DNA of 20,702 nucleotides from an uncultured Helcococcus sp. (GTDB lineage: Bacteria > Bacillota > Clostridia > Tissierellales > Peptoniphilaceae). Shown here piece after piece: positions 6,724-16,031 of this stretch. Made by a program: the position numbers and the translations under genes. Every line of letters begins with the position of its first letter. Position 1 is the first letter of the stretch. Location: positions 1 through 20,702 of the forward strand of contig CALAZW010000019.1 in NCBI GenBank assembly GCA_937926545.1, in the 5' to 3' direction. The notes under the pieces are model-generated. The model did no database searches, had not been told where the DNA came from, and saw only the letters and a list, made by a program, of their open reading frames with translations.

Positions 6724-9111
6724 ATGTTAGTACCTGTAAAATGGATGAAAAAATATATTGATATAGATAATTCCACTAGAGAAATAGCTGACAAGGTAAC
6801 TGATTCTGGTTCACACGTTGAATCTATTACTGACTTAAGCGATGAATTATCAAACTTGGTAATTGGTCAAATCCTTGAGATTAGACCTCATGAAACAATG
6901 AAAAAATTATCAATAGTAAAATTAGACTTAAAAGATAAAGAAATAGAGTTAATCACTGGAGCAAAAAACATGCAGGTTGGTGATAGGGTAGTGGCGGCCT
7001 TAGAAGGAGCTAGACTACCAGGTGGAGTAACCATTGGCATAGCTGAATTTGGTGGAGTTATGTCACCAGGTATGCTTTGTTCCTACGATGAACTTGCCAT
7101 AGCTGATGGAGCAATCCCCAAGGAAGTTAAGGATGGAATAATAATCCTTAAGGATGATGTGGAAGTAGGTGCTGATGCCCTAGTTGCCCTTGATATGGAC
7201 CAAGAAGTTATAGAATTTGAAATAACTCCCAATAGACCTGACTGTCTATCAATGATAGGAATGGCAAGGGAAACAGCAGCAACCTTTGATAAAAAAATAG
7301 AATTACCTGACAATAGCCTGCCTCAAGGAGAAGAGGATATTAAAGACTATGTGGAAAAAATAAGTCTGGAAACAGATAAGTGCCACAGGTTTGTAGCTAG
7401 GGTTATGACAGATGTTAAGGTTACTGATTCACCACAATGGATTAAAAACTATTTAATTTCAGCTGGAGTTAGACCAATAAACAATATAGTTGACCTTAGT
7501 AACTTTGTTATGCTTGAATACGGCCAACCTTTACACATTTATGATTTAGATAAGATTAACCACAAGGAAATAAGGGTTAGATTAGCTGAGGATAATGAAG
7601 TATTTACCAGCTTGGACAAGGAAGAAAGAAAGTTGGAAGAAGGAGATATTGTAATTTGTGATGCAGACAATAAACCTATATCTTTAGCGGGAATTATGGG
7701 AGGCTTAGACTCAGAAGTTACCGATTCCACTAAAAATATTTTAATAGAGGCTGCAAACTTTGATTCAGAAACTATTAGAAAAACATCAAAGACCTTGGGC
7801 TTGAAATCAGAAGCGTCCTATAGGTTTGAAAAAAATATACCTTTGGAATATGCAGAGGAAGCATCCAAGAGATTTGTAAAATTAATGTTGGACCAAAAAG
7901 ATGGTAAATACATTAATAATAGCTTGGATCAAGGAAGTAGTGCTACAGAAGATATTCAAATAAAACTAAGACCAGCTAGGGCCAATAGTCTTTTAGGAGT
8001 GGATTTAGACGAAAAAACTATTATTGGCTACTTGGAAAGTTTAGAACTTGTTGTAAACAAGAAGGATGACTATCTAGTAATAGATGTTCCTTACTTTAGA
8101 TCAGATTTACACATAGAAGCAGACTTAATTGAAGAAATTGGTAGACTATATGGTTTCCATAATATAGAAGCAAAACCTTTGACAGGATCTTTGACTAGAG
8201 GAACCAAGAGTAAGGAAAGGGAGTTTTATGATCATTTAAGAAATGATCTTTATGCCCTAGGCTATCTTGAAACCCTAACATATTCCTTTATAAGCCCTAA
8301 GACCTATGATAGGTTAAACTTGGCTGAGGAAAATGAACTTAGAAATTCTGTAAAAATCTTAAATCCTTTAGGGGAAGATTTCTCTGTTATGAGAACTACC
8401 ATTATAGGAAATATGTTGGATTTACTTAAGAGAAACTTCAACAATAAGGTGGATGACCTAAAAGTATTTGAGTTGGGAAATATATTTAGACCAGATGAAG
8501 AAGAAGCTGGAATAGATAATAAGGTAGTTACCATGGGACTTATGGGAGACTATGATTTTTACTATCTAAAAGATTCTCTTATAAAATTATTGGCTAAAAA
8601 TGGTATCGAAGACTTAAGATTTGTAGCCAACAAGGAAAATGAAATATTCCATGCTGGTAGATGTGCAGATATCTATATAGGAGACGATAAAGTTGGAAAT
8701 ATGGGTGAAATAGACTTTTTAGTTAGGGAAAACTATGACCTATCCAAGAGAGTTTATATTTGTGAAGTTAACCTGGACAAGGCTTACGCTCACAAGAAAC
8801 CTTTAACAAAATATAAGAAAATTTCAAAATATCCTATGATTGAAAGAGATATTGCCTTGATTTTAGAAGAAGAAGTAGAATCTGAAAGGGTAATTAATAT
8901 AATAAAAGAAAGTGGTGGAGACCACCTAAAATTCGTTCAATTGTTTGATATTTACACAGGAAATCAAATAGAAGAAGGAAAGAAATCTATGGCCTATAAG
9001 ATTGGTTTCCAATCAAATGAAAGAACCTTGAAGGACAAGGAAGTTAAAAAGGCTTTTGAAGAAATCCTGGAGGCTTTAAACGAGGCCTTTAATGTGAACT
9101 TAAGGGGTTAA
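6724..9111 (+). CDS. pheT: Phenylalanyl-tRNA synthetase beta subunit
   Basis: Editing and tRNA-binding subunit of PheRS, 795 residues, close to the usual ~800. Domain order visible: N-terminal B1 (MLVPVKWMKKYID), an EMAPII-like tRNA-binding domain at about 42-150 (IGQILEIRPHE, GAKNMQVGDRVVAAL), B3/B4 editing module (ITPNRPDCLSMIGMARE, INNIVDLSNFVMLEYGQPLH), B5 (LRPARANSLLGVDL), the catalytic-like core (RLYGFHNIEA, RTTIIGNMLDLLKRN), and the C-terminal FDX-ACB anticodon-binding domain from about 697 (KYPMIERDIALIL). It starts 9 bp after pheS with AGGAGG overlapping the pheS stop, so the two are translationally coupled as expected for an equimolar complex. Confidence 0.97.
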   Translation: MLVPVKWMKKYIDIDNSTREIADKVTDSGSHVESITDLSDELSNLVIGQILEIRPHETMKKLSIVKLDLKDKEIELITGAKNMQVGDRVVAALEGARLPGGVTIGIAEFGGVMSPGMLCSYDELAIADGAIPKEVKDGIIILKDDVEVGADALVALDMDQEVIEFEITPNRPDCLSMIGMARETAATFDKKIELPDNSLPQGEEDIKDYVEKISLETDKCHRFVARVMTDVKVTDSPQWIKNYLISAGVRPINNIVDLSNFVMLEYGQPLHIYDLDKINHKEIRVRLAEDNEVFTSLDKEERKLEEGDIVICDADNKPISLAGIMGGLDSEVTDSTKNILIEAANFDSETIRKTSKTLGLKSEASYRFEKNIPLEYAEEASKRFVKLMLDQKDGKYINNSLDQGSSATEDIQIKLRPARANSLLGVDLDEKTIIGYLESLELVVNKKDDYLVIDVPYFRSDLHIEADLIEEIGRLYGFHNIEAKPLTGSLTRGTKSKEREFYDHLRNDLYALGYLETLTYSFISPKTYDRLNLAEENELRNSVKILNPLGEDFSVMRTTIIGNMLDLLKRNFNNKVDDLKVFELGNIFRPDEEEAGIDNKVVTMGLMGDYDFYYLKDSLIKLLAKNGIEDLRFVANKENEIFHAGRCADIYIGDDKVGNMGEIDFLVRENYDLSKRVYICEVNLDKAYAHKKPLTKYKKISKYPMIERDIALILEEEVESERVINIIKESGGDHLKFVQLFDIYTGNQIEEGKKSMAYKIGFQSNERTLKDKEVKKAFEEILEALNEAFNVNLRG

Positions 9112-9113
9112 TC

Positions 9114-9665
9114 ATGGAAAAAATGAATAGGTACACAGTTGAACTGGGAAATAATAGTTATGTTCTTAAAAGTAATAGAAGTAGAGAAGAGACAGACCAT
9201 ATAGTTCGCTATGTGGACAAGGAAATAAAGAAGGCAGAAATTAATATTTCTAAGAGAAACCCAACCATGGTAGCTACTCTGGCAGCCTTAAATATAGCTG
9301 ATGAGTACTATAATGTGTTAAAGGATCATGAGCATCTTAAGGAAGTAGCCTCAGTACCTATAGAAGAATATGAGCCCTTAAAGGAAAATTATGAAAAAAC
9401 TTTAAGATCCAATAAGTTGCTTAAGGAAGAAAATGACCAATTGAAAAAAGAAATCAAGGATTTAAAACTACAAGTGGAACTGACCAGTCTTGATAGGGAT
9501 AATTTTAAATTGGAATTGGACAGGAAAATAACTTCATCAGATAAGATGAAGTTTCACCTGGAAGACTTGATGGAGAAACTTAAACAGCAGGAAAAAGAGA
9601 CCTTATTGGCCAAGAAGCAATTACAGGAAAATATCAATAGAAATAGGGATATGGATGAAGAATAA
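9114..9665 (+). CDS. zapA: Cell division protein ZapA with long coiled-coil extension
   Basis: ZapA promotes bundling of FtsZ at midcell. Residues 1-70 fit the ZapA domain (YTVELGNNSYVLKSN; then VRYVDKEIKKAE, NPTMVATLAALNIADEY). From about residue 75 to the end the protein is a near-continuous heptad-like coiled coil rich in Lys/Glu/Leu. The total of 183 residues is about twice a typical ZapA (~85-110). The start is ATG 9114 with AAGGGG (9102-9107) 6 nt upstream; an in-frame ATG at 9123 is a weaker alternative. It begins 2 bp after pheT and overlaps the next gene by 11 bp. The pheT-zapA-U32-mutS2 order occurs in other clostridia and supports the assignment. Confidence 0.82.
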   Translation: MEKMNRYTVELGNNSYVLKSNRSREETDHIVRYVDKEIKKAEINISKRNPTMVATLAALNIADEYYNVLKDHEHLKEVASVPIEEYEPLKENYEKTLRSNKLLKEENDQLKKEIKDLKLQVELTSLDRDNFKLELDRKITSSDKMKFHLEDLMEKLKQQEKETLLAKKQLQENINRNRDMDEE

Positions 9666-11961
9666 ATATGAAATATTAGCACCAGTAGGCAATTGGGACA
9701 TGTTTTATGCAGCAGTTGCCTCTGGTGCAGATGCTGTTTATATGGCAGGACATAAGTTTGGGGCCAGGGCCTATGCCAATAACTTCTCAATAGAGGATAT
9801 AAGAGACTTGGTAAGCTATGCCCACCTGAGAAATGTCAAGGTCTATATAACAGTAAATACACTGATAAAAGATGAAGAACTAGAGCAAATATACCAATAT
9901 ATACTTGAATTAGTAGAGGCAAAAGTAGATGCTTTGATAATTCAAGATTTTGGCATATATCAAATTATAAGAAAGACCCTGCCAGACTTGGAACTCCATG
10001 CCAGTACACAAATGGCTATAAATAGCCTTCAATCAGCCAAGTACATAGAAGACCTGGGCTTTGAAAGAGTTGTGGTTGGAAGAGAGGTGGACCTGGAGGA
10101 GATAGATAAAATAAATAAGAAGACAGGACTTGAAATAGAAGCCTTTATGCATGGTTCCCTTTGTGTATCTGTGTCCGGCCAGTGCCTGATAAGTTCCCTA
10201 ATAGGCCAAAGGTCTGGTAATAGGGGAAGGTGTGCCCAGCCTTGTAGAAAGCTTTACCATATAAAAAACAAGGATGGAAAGGTAATAAGTAAATATTCAG
10301 ACTCCTTTTTAAGTGCTAGAGATTTAAATATGATAGATGATATAAAAAGACTTCAGGAAATTGGAGTGTTTTCTTATAAGATAGAAGGCAGGATGAAGAA
10401 GAAGGAGTATGTTTACACTGTTGTAAATGAGTACAAGAAGGCCTTGGAAGGAAGGACCTATGATAGGGATAGATTGGCTAGCGTATCAAATAGGAAGTTT
10501 ACCAAGGGACTGCCCCTGGGAGACTTTTCCAAAGACTACTACAATCCTAAAAACTCCATATCTGGAGAGCAGGTAGGACAGATAAAAAAAGACTCAAGAA
10601 AGATATTTTTTATAGCTAGTAAGGACCTGGTAAAGGAAGATATAGTCTCAGTTGAAAACATTAAGGGCAGAAGGTTTAATCTGACCTTGACCCAGGATAT
10701 GAAAAAAAATGAAGGCTGGGATCTTACCAATTATAAGGATCTAAGAGATCAAAGTCTAGTATATAGAATACATTCAAAAAGCCTGGTGGATGATTTGGAT
10801 GAAAGCTTGAAAAGAGCTTTTAAAAAACCAATAAATTTATACTTGAGCTTGAGAAAGGGATCCAGACCCTATGCCAAGGTTAGCTTGGAGGGAAAAGACC
10901 TGGAACTAGAAGGAGACTTTATCATAGAAGAGTCACTTAAGATGCCACTGAAAAGGGAAAAAATAGAAGAACAGATGGACCGAATGGGAACGACTATTTA
11001 TGAGTTGGCCAGGCTGGAAGTTGACATGGATGAGGATATCTTTATACCAGTTAGCTTTTTAAATAGTTTTAGAAGATCAATAACTGACTTATTGGATGAG
11101 GAAGTCTTAAAAAGAAAGGCCTATAATTCTGGTCCTTATCCAGACTTAAGGGAAGAGAAAAAGGCTAGACAAAAGAAACTATCCTATGAATATATGGAAG
11201 ATTTTTCCAAGGATATTGATTTTTCTAAAATTGAAAGAGTATATACTCATAATTTAGAGAGCATAAAAGTCTTGAAAGCCTTCTATCAAGGTCCAGTTTA
11301 TTTTGTAGGACCTAGGATAATGACAGAAAAGGACTATGAAGACCTGGCTATTAGCTTGGAGGATAAAAAAGACCTTATTGATGGATTTTCTGCCAATAGT
11401 TTGGGAGATGTTCACTTTTATAAAACCTATAAGAAGCCAATTCACCTGGAGAGTTATTTGAATATATTTAATTCCCAGGCCATAGATTTTTTCCTAGAAG
11501 AAGGTCTGGATGACTTTAGTCTAAGCCAAGAACTAAATGTTAAAGAGATAGATAAACTGATAAAAAGAGATTCTAAGCTTGAAATAATAGGCTATGGACA
11601 AATACCACAGATGATCCTAAAACATTGCCCTGCATCTATATTAAAGGGCTGTGTGGATGATTCCAAGTGTGATACTTGCCCCTATGCCAAGGATATAAGC
11701 TTGGAAAATGAATTTGATAGTCTACCAGTTTATAGACACTATGGTTATAGTGAAGTGGTAACAGACAGAGCCTTGAATATATTAGCCATAGAAGACCAAA
11801 TTAGAAGGCTAGACCTGGATTATATTAGATTGGTAGATAGAGACGATAAGGATATGAAAGATATGGTAGATAAATTCTATGAATCCTTCATATTGGGTAA
11901 TAAAACATATATAGATTCAAATAAATATATTTTGGGTCACTACGATAGAGGTGTTATATAG
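9655..11961 (+). CDS. U32-family protein, long form, probable RNA hydroxylation factor (RlhA/TrhP-type)
   Basis: A TIM-barrel U32 protein of 768 residues. Formerly called 'collagenase-like peptidases', members of this family in E. coli and B. subtilis are needed for O2-independent hydroxylation of 23S rRNA (RlhA) or tRNA wobble uridine (TrhP), or for ubiquinone synthesis. The U32 signature is exact: EAFMHGSLCVSVSGQCLIS (162-180). Its cysteines C170, C177, C193 and C197 resemble the Fe-S cluster ligands of the family. Residues from about 380 form the long DUF3656-like C-terminal part, as in RlhA. A second cysteine group (C658, C666, C672, C675) lies near the C-terminus. Start ATG 9655 overlaps zapA by 11 bp. 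The RNA-modification role is inferred; the precise substrate cannot be told from sequence. Its stop overlaps the mutS2 start by one base. Confidence 0.87.
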   Translation: MKNKYEILAPVGNWDMFYAAVASGADAVYMAGHKFGARAYANNFSIEDIRDLVSYAHLRNVKVYITVNTLIKDEELEQIYQYILELVEAKVDALIIQDFGIYQIIRKTLPDLELHASTQMAINSLQSAKYIEDLGFERVVVGREVDLEEIDKINKKTGLEIEAFMHGSLCVSVSGQCLISSLIGQRSGNRGRCAQPCRKLYHIKNKDGKVISKYSDSFLSARDLNMIDDIKRLQEIGVFSYKIEGRMKKKEYVYTVVNEYKKALEGRTYDRDRLASVSNRKFTKGLPLGDFSKDYYNPKNSISGEQVGQIKKDSRKIFFIASKDLVKEDIVSVENIKGRRFNLTLTQDMKKNEGWDLTNYKDLRDQSLVYRIHSKSLVDDLDESLKRAFKKPINLYLSLRKGSRPYAKVSLEGKDLELEGDFIIEESLKMPLKREKIEEQMDRMGTTIYELARLEVDMDEDIFIPVSFLNSFRRSITDLLDEEVLKRKAYNSGPYPDLREEKKARQKKLSYEYMEDFSKDIDFSKIERVYTHNLESIKVLKAFYQGPVYFVGPRIMTEKDYEDLAISLEDKKDLIDGFSANSLGDVHFYKTYKKPIHLESYLNIFNSQAIDFFLEEGLDDFSLSQELNVKEIDKLIKRDSKLEIIGYGQIPQMILKHCPASILKGCVDDSKCDTCPYAKDISLENEFDSLPVYRHYGYSEVVTDRALNILAIEDQIRRLDLDYIRLVDRDDKDMKDMVDKFYESFILGNKTYIDSNKYILGHYDRGVI

Positions 11962-14327
11962 TGGAACAAAAAACATTAGAGACAATAGAGTACGATAGGA
12001 TAAGGGAGGCCTTGGCGGACAAGGCTCATTCCAAGCTGGGAGCCCAAAGGTGTAGAGACCTTCTTCCCAGTACAGATATAGGGCAAGTGGAAAGGCTACA
12101 AGAAGATACAAGAGATGCTTTGAAACTAATAATAAAGCACGACAATCCGCCCCTTTATGGAATACACGACCTAAGTAAAATCATGAAAAGATTGGATTTG
12201 GGAGGGGTTTTAGACAATAGACAATTTATGCAAATTTCGGATTCCTTAAGAGTATCTAGAAGCTTAAAAAACTACATTAAGGAATATGAAGAAAAAAATG
12301 ATGATGAAGATAATAGAATATCTGAACTTATCAAGGGGCTTTATTCTAATCTTAGAGTAGAAGAAGAAATAAATAGGATTATAGTGTCAGAAGAAGAAAT
12401 AGCAGATGATGCATCCAAGAATCTTTTTACCATAAGAAGGGGAATTAAGCAAAGAACCAAGGATGTTAGGGACAGGTTAAATGCCATAGTTAAGGGCAGT
12501 CAAAACAAGCTGCAAGAAAACCTGATTACCATGAGAGATGGCAGGTATGTGGTTCCGGTTAAGGCAGAGTCTAGAAAATTTTTTCCCGGCATAGTTCACG
12601 ACCAGTCAGCATCAGGGCAAACTCTTTATATAGAGCCTATGGCTGTGGTTGAAATAAACAATGAGATAAGAAAATTAGAAATAAAGGAAGTAGAAGAAAT
12701 AAATAAGATCCTAAGGGACCTTTCAGACCTTTGCAACCTTTACAATGAAGAAATAGCTGGAAATCAGGAACGTTTAGTTGAGATAGACTTTAACTTTGCC
12801 AAGGGTCAGTTGGCCTATGAAATGCAGGCTATCAAACCAATTTTAAATGATAAAAATATTATAAATATTAAAAATGCCAGACACCCTCTTCTAAAGGGAA
12901 GGGTTGTACCCATAAGTATAAGACTGGGCAAGGACTATAGGGCCCTAATTATTACAGGACCTAACACAGGTGGTAAGACGGTTACCCTAAAGACTTTAGG
13001 ACTTATGACTGTCATGGCCCAGGCTGGACTACACCTGCCTTGTGACCAATTTTCAGAGCTGGCTGTATTTGAAAATATTTTTGCAGATATAGGGGATAGG
13101 CAGAGTATAGAAATGTCACTTTCAACCTTTTCAGCCTCCATGACCAATATAGTGGATATTTTAGCTAGGGCAGATGAAAAATCTCTAGTCCTATTTGATG
13201 AGTTGGGCTCAGGAACTGATCCTACTGAAGGGGCGGCCCTGGCCATGTCAATTATAGATGATTTAACCCAAAGGGGAGTTTTAACTGTATCAACTACCCA
13301 CTATAGTGAGCTTAAGCTTTATGCCATATCTACTGATGGGGTACAAAATGCCTCTGTAGAATTTGATGTGGAGACCCTAAGTCCAACCTATAGGTTGATT
13401 ATAGGTACTCCAGGAAAGTCAAATGCCTTTGAGATAGCCAGAAGACTGGGCTTGGAAAATAATATTCTAGCAGCAGCCAATGACTATATATCCAAGGAAA
13501 ATGTGGAGTTTGAAGACCTTATAAGCGACATAGAAACCGATAGGATAAGGTTGGAGGAAAGACTGGAAGAAGTAGAGAAGCAAAAAAGAGACTATGAAAT
13601 ATTAAATGAAAGATTGGAAGACGAAATATCCAAGCATAGGCAAAAGAAGGAAGCTGAAGTGGAAGATGCCAAGGCACAAGCCTTAGCAATTCTTGAAGAG
13701 GCCAAGGAAGAGTCTAAAAAAATCTTAAAGTTTGCCAAAAGTCAAACTGGCTATTCTGACAAGGAATTGGATAGGGCCTATACCATGGTCCATGATGAGT
13801 ACAAGGACCTATCAGAAAAATATGCTAAAGTTAAGAAAAAGAGAATAAATACCAAGGCTCCTATTGACAACCTAAAGCTGGGAGAAACAGTAAAAATCCT
13901 ATCTATGGATGACCAGGGAGTTGTCCAAACCCTACCAGACAACAATGGTGATTTAACTGTACAAATGGGAATACTTAAGTTTACAGTTAATATTAATGAT
14001 GTGGTAAAGGTAGAGGAAGAAAAGAAGGAAGTAAAACAAAAGACCAACTATAGAAACATCCTTAAGAACAAGGCCAGTCAAGATTTATCTAGAGATTTGG
14101 ACCTGAGAGGAATGAATGTGGATGAATCTATAGGTGAAATAGAAAAATACTTGGATGATGCCATTTTAATGGGCTTAAAGGAAGTAAATATCATTCATGG
14201 TAAGGGAACAGGTGCCTTGAGAGAGGGAATCACCGAGTACTTAAAGAGAAGTAGATATGTATCCAAGTATAGACTTGGAAGCTTAAAAGAAGGAGGAGCA
14301 GGTGTTACTGTGGTAACCCTTAAATAG
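11961..14327 (+). CDS. mutS2: MutS2 (RqcU) ATPase with Smr nuclease domain
   Basis: MutS-family ATPase that does not act in mismatch repair. In Firmicutes it splits collided ribosomes and restrains recombination. The 788 residues show the MutS core and clamp helices (about 1-300), Walker A GPNTGGKT (333-340), the ST-motif region DIGDRQSIEMSLSTFSASM (376-394), Walker B LVLFDELGSGTDPTEGAA (409-426) and the TTHYSE switch (445-450). A long charged coiled coil (about 500-620) and a C-terminal Smr domain (713-788) with LDLRG and HGKGTG follow; both Smr motifs thought to be needed for nuclease activity are intact. It lacks the N-terminal mismatch-recognition domain of MutS. The start is GTG 11961, one base overlapping the U32 stop, with GAGGTG (11948-11953) 7 nt upstream. 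Confidence 0.96.
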   Translation: MEQKTLETIEYDRIREALADKAHSKLGAQRCRDLLPSTDIGQVERLQEDTRDALKLIIKHDNPPLYGIHDLSKIMKRLDLGGVLDNRQFMQISDSLRVSRSLKNYIKEYEEKNDDEDNRISELIKGLYSNLRVEEEINRIIVSEEEIADDASKNLFTIRRGIKQRTKDVRDRLNAIVKGSQNKLQENLITMRDGRYVVPVKAESRKFFPGIVHDQSASGQTLYIEPMAVVEINNEIRKLEIKEVEEINKILRDLSDLCNLYNEEIAGNQERLVEIDFNFAKGQLAYEMQAIKPILNDKNIINIKNARHPLLKGRVVPISIRLGKDYRALIITGPNTGGKTVTLKTLGLMTVMAQAGLHLPCDQFSELAVFENIFADIGDRQSIEMSLSTFSASMTNIVDILARADEKSLVLFDELGSGTDPTEGAALAMSIIDDLTQRGVLTVSTTHYSELKLYAISTDGVQNASVEFDVETLSPTYRLIIGTPGKSNAFEIARRLGLENNILAAANDYISKENVEFEDLISDIETDRIRLEERLEEVEKQKRDYEILNERLEDEISKHRQKKEAEVEDAKAQALAILEEAKEESKKILKFAKSQTGYSDKELDRAYTMVHDEYKDLSEKYAKVKKKRINTKAPIDNLKLGETVKILSMDDQGVVQTLPDNNGDLTVQMGILKFTVNINDVVKVEEEKKEVKQKTNYRNILKNKASQDLSRDLDLRGMNVDESIGEIEKYLDDAILMGLKEVNIIHGKGTGALREGITEYLKRSRYVSKYRLGSLKEGGAGVTVVTLK

Positions 14328-14328
14328 T

Positions 14329-16023
14329 ATGGATTATAAATTAGAGATTTCAAAAGTATTAAATGGTTTAGATATAGGTATGGAGGTAGAGGAAATCTAC
14401 TTAAGCATGGAGGTACCTCCTAACAAGGAAATGGGAGACTATGCCTTTCCATGTTTTAGATTGGCGAAAACCTTTAGAAAGTCACCAAACATGATAGCAG
14501 AAGATTTAAAAGACAAGATAAAGTCAGACCTTTTAGCAGAAGTTAAAAATGTGGGACCTTATTTAAACTTTTTTATAGACAAACAAAAATTAGCTGAATA
14601 TACCCTAGTGGAAGTATTTAAAAAGGCTGAACAATACGGTAGCTCCAATATGGGAGAGGGTAAAAATATAATAGTTGAATATTCTTCAACCAATATAGCT
14701 AAACCTTTCCATATAGGCCACATCAGGTCCACTGTCCAAGGAGACTCTTTAAAGAGAATTCACAAGCACCTTGGCTATAATACAATAGCTATCAACTACC
14801 TGGGAGATTATGGAACTCAATTTGGTATTCTTATATCTGCCTATAGAAGGTGGGGGGACAAGCAAGCCATCAATGAAGATCCTATAAATGAATTATTAAA
14901 ACTTTATGTTAGATATAATAAGGAAGCGGAAGACCAACCTGAAATGATGGATGAAGCTAGGGATTGGTTTAACAAATTGGAAAATAAGAATGAGGAAGCC
15001 GTAGAACTATGGTCCTGGTTCAAGGATATAAGCTTAAAAGAATTCAAGAGAGTTTATGACCTATTAAATATTGAATTCGACTCCTATGATGGAGAACACT
15101 ACCATTCTCAATTTATATCATCAGTTATAGAAGAGTTGGAAGAAAAGAATCTTTTAGTTGACTCAGAAAATGCTAAAATAGTAGATTTATCAGAAAAAGA
15201 TGTGGCACCGGCCCTTATAGTTAAGAGCAATGGTTCATCAACCTATATAACAAGGGATATAGCAACTGCAATTTATAGAAAAGAACACTATAAATTTGAT
15301 GAAAACATTTATGTAGTGGCTACCCAACAAAATCTACACTTCCAACAACTAAAGTATGTTTTGGAAAAGATGGGCTATGATTGGTATGATCAATGTCACC
15401 ACGTTGCCTTTGGTATGGTGGGACTTAAGGATGGAACAATGTCAACTAGAAAGGGTAAGGTAGTATTTTTAGAAGATGTTTTAAATCAATCTATAGATAA
15501 AACCCTTTCCATAATAGAAGAGAGAAATCCGGACTTGGAAAACAAGGAAGAAGTGGCTAAGCAAATCGGTATAGGAGCCATTAAATTCCAAGAATTATTT
15601 AATAATAGAATCAAGGACTACACCTTTGACTGGGATGAAATATTAAACTTTGAAGGGGAGACAGGACCTTATGTTCAATATACCTATGCAAGGGCCAATA
15701 GTATCCTTAATAAGTATGGTCAAGATGTGGTTTCTGATGTGGACTTTAGCTTTATTAACTCCAAGGAAGAAATGGAGCTAGTAATGGCTATTTACAATCT
15801 ACCTCAAGTGATAGTTAATGCTAAAAATAAATACGAACCATCCTTAATAACTAGACATTTGACAGAAATTGCCAAGGCCTTTAATAAGTTTTATAATACA
15901 ACCCATATATTAAATCTGGAAGAAAATGAAAAGAAAGCAAAAATTCTTTTAGTTTATGCGACTAAAATGTCCATAGGCGTAGGAATGAATTTATTGGGAA
16001 TAGACTGTCCTGAAAAAATGTAG
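14329..16023 (+). CDS. argS: Arginyl-tRNA synthetase
   Basis: Class I synthetase for tRNA-Arg, 564 residues, normal length. It has an N-terminal Add1 domain contacting the tRNA D-loop (about 1-105), the HIGH motif in AKPFHIGHIRST (H128-H131), the KMSK-equivalent MSTRKG at 371-376, and a DALR-type anticodon-binding domain at the C-terminus (ETGPYVQYTYARANSIL, AKAFNKFYNTTHIL). It starts 1 bp after mutS2 at ATG 14329. No Shine-Dalgarno is evident in the 20 nt before it, so translation probably depends on ribosomes finishing mutS2. It is unusual only in being the third aminoacyl-tRNA synthetase in the window. Confidence 0.97.
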   Translation: MDYKLEISKVLNGLDIGMEVEEIYLSMEVPPNKEMGDYAFPCFRLAKTFRKSPNMIAEDLKDKIKSDLLAEVKNVGPYLNFFIDKQKLAEYTLVEVFKKAEQYGSSNMGEGKNIIVEYSSTNIAKPFHIGHIRSTVQGDSLKRIHKHLGYNTIAINYLGDYGTQFGILISAYRRWGDKQAINEDPINELLKLYVRYNKEAEDQPEMMDEARDWFNKLENKNEEAVELWSWFKDISLKEFKRVYDLLNIEFDSYDGEHYHSQFISSVIEELEEKNLLVDSENAKIVDLSEKDVAPALIVKSNGSSTYITRDIATAIYRKEHYKFDENIYVVATQQNLHFQQLKYVLEKMGYDWYDQCHHVAFGMVGLKDGTMSTRKGKVVFLEDVLNQSIDKTLSIIEERNPDLENKEEVAKQIGIGAIKFQELFNNRIKDYTFDWDEILNFEGETGPYVQYTYARANSILNKYGQDVVSDVDFSFINSKEEMELVMAIYNLPQVIVNAKNKYEPSLITRHLTEIAKAFNKFYNTTHILNLEENEKKAKILLVYATKMSIGVGMNLLGIDCPEKM

Positions 16024-16031
16024 GAGGTTTT

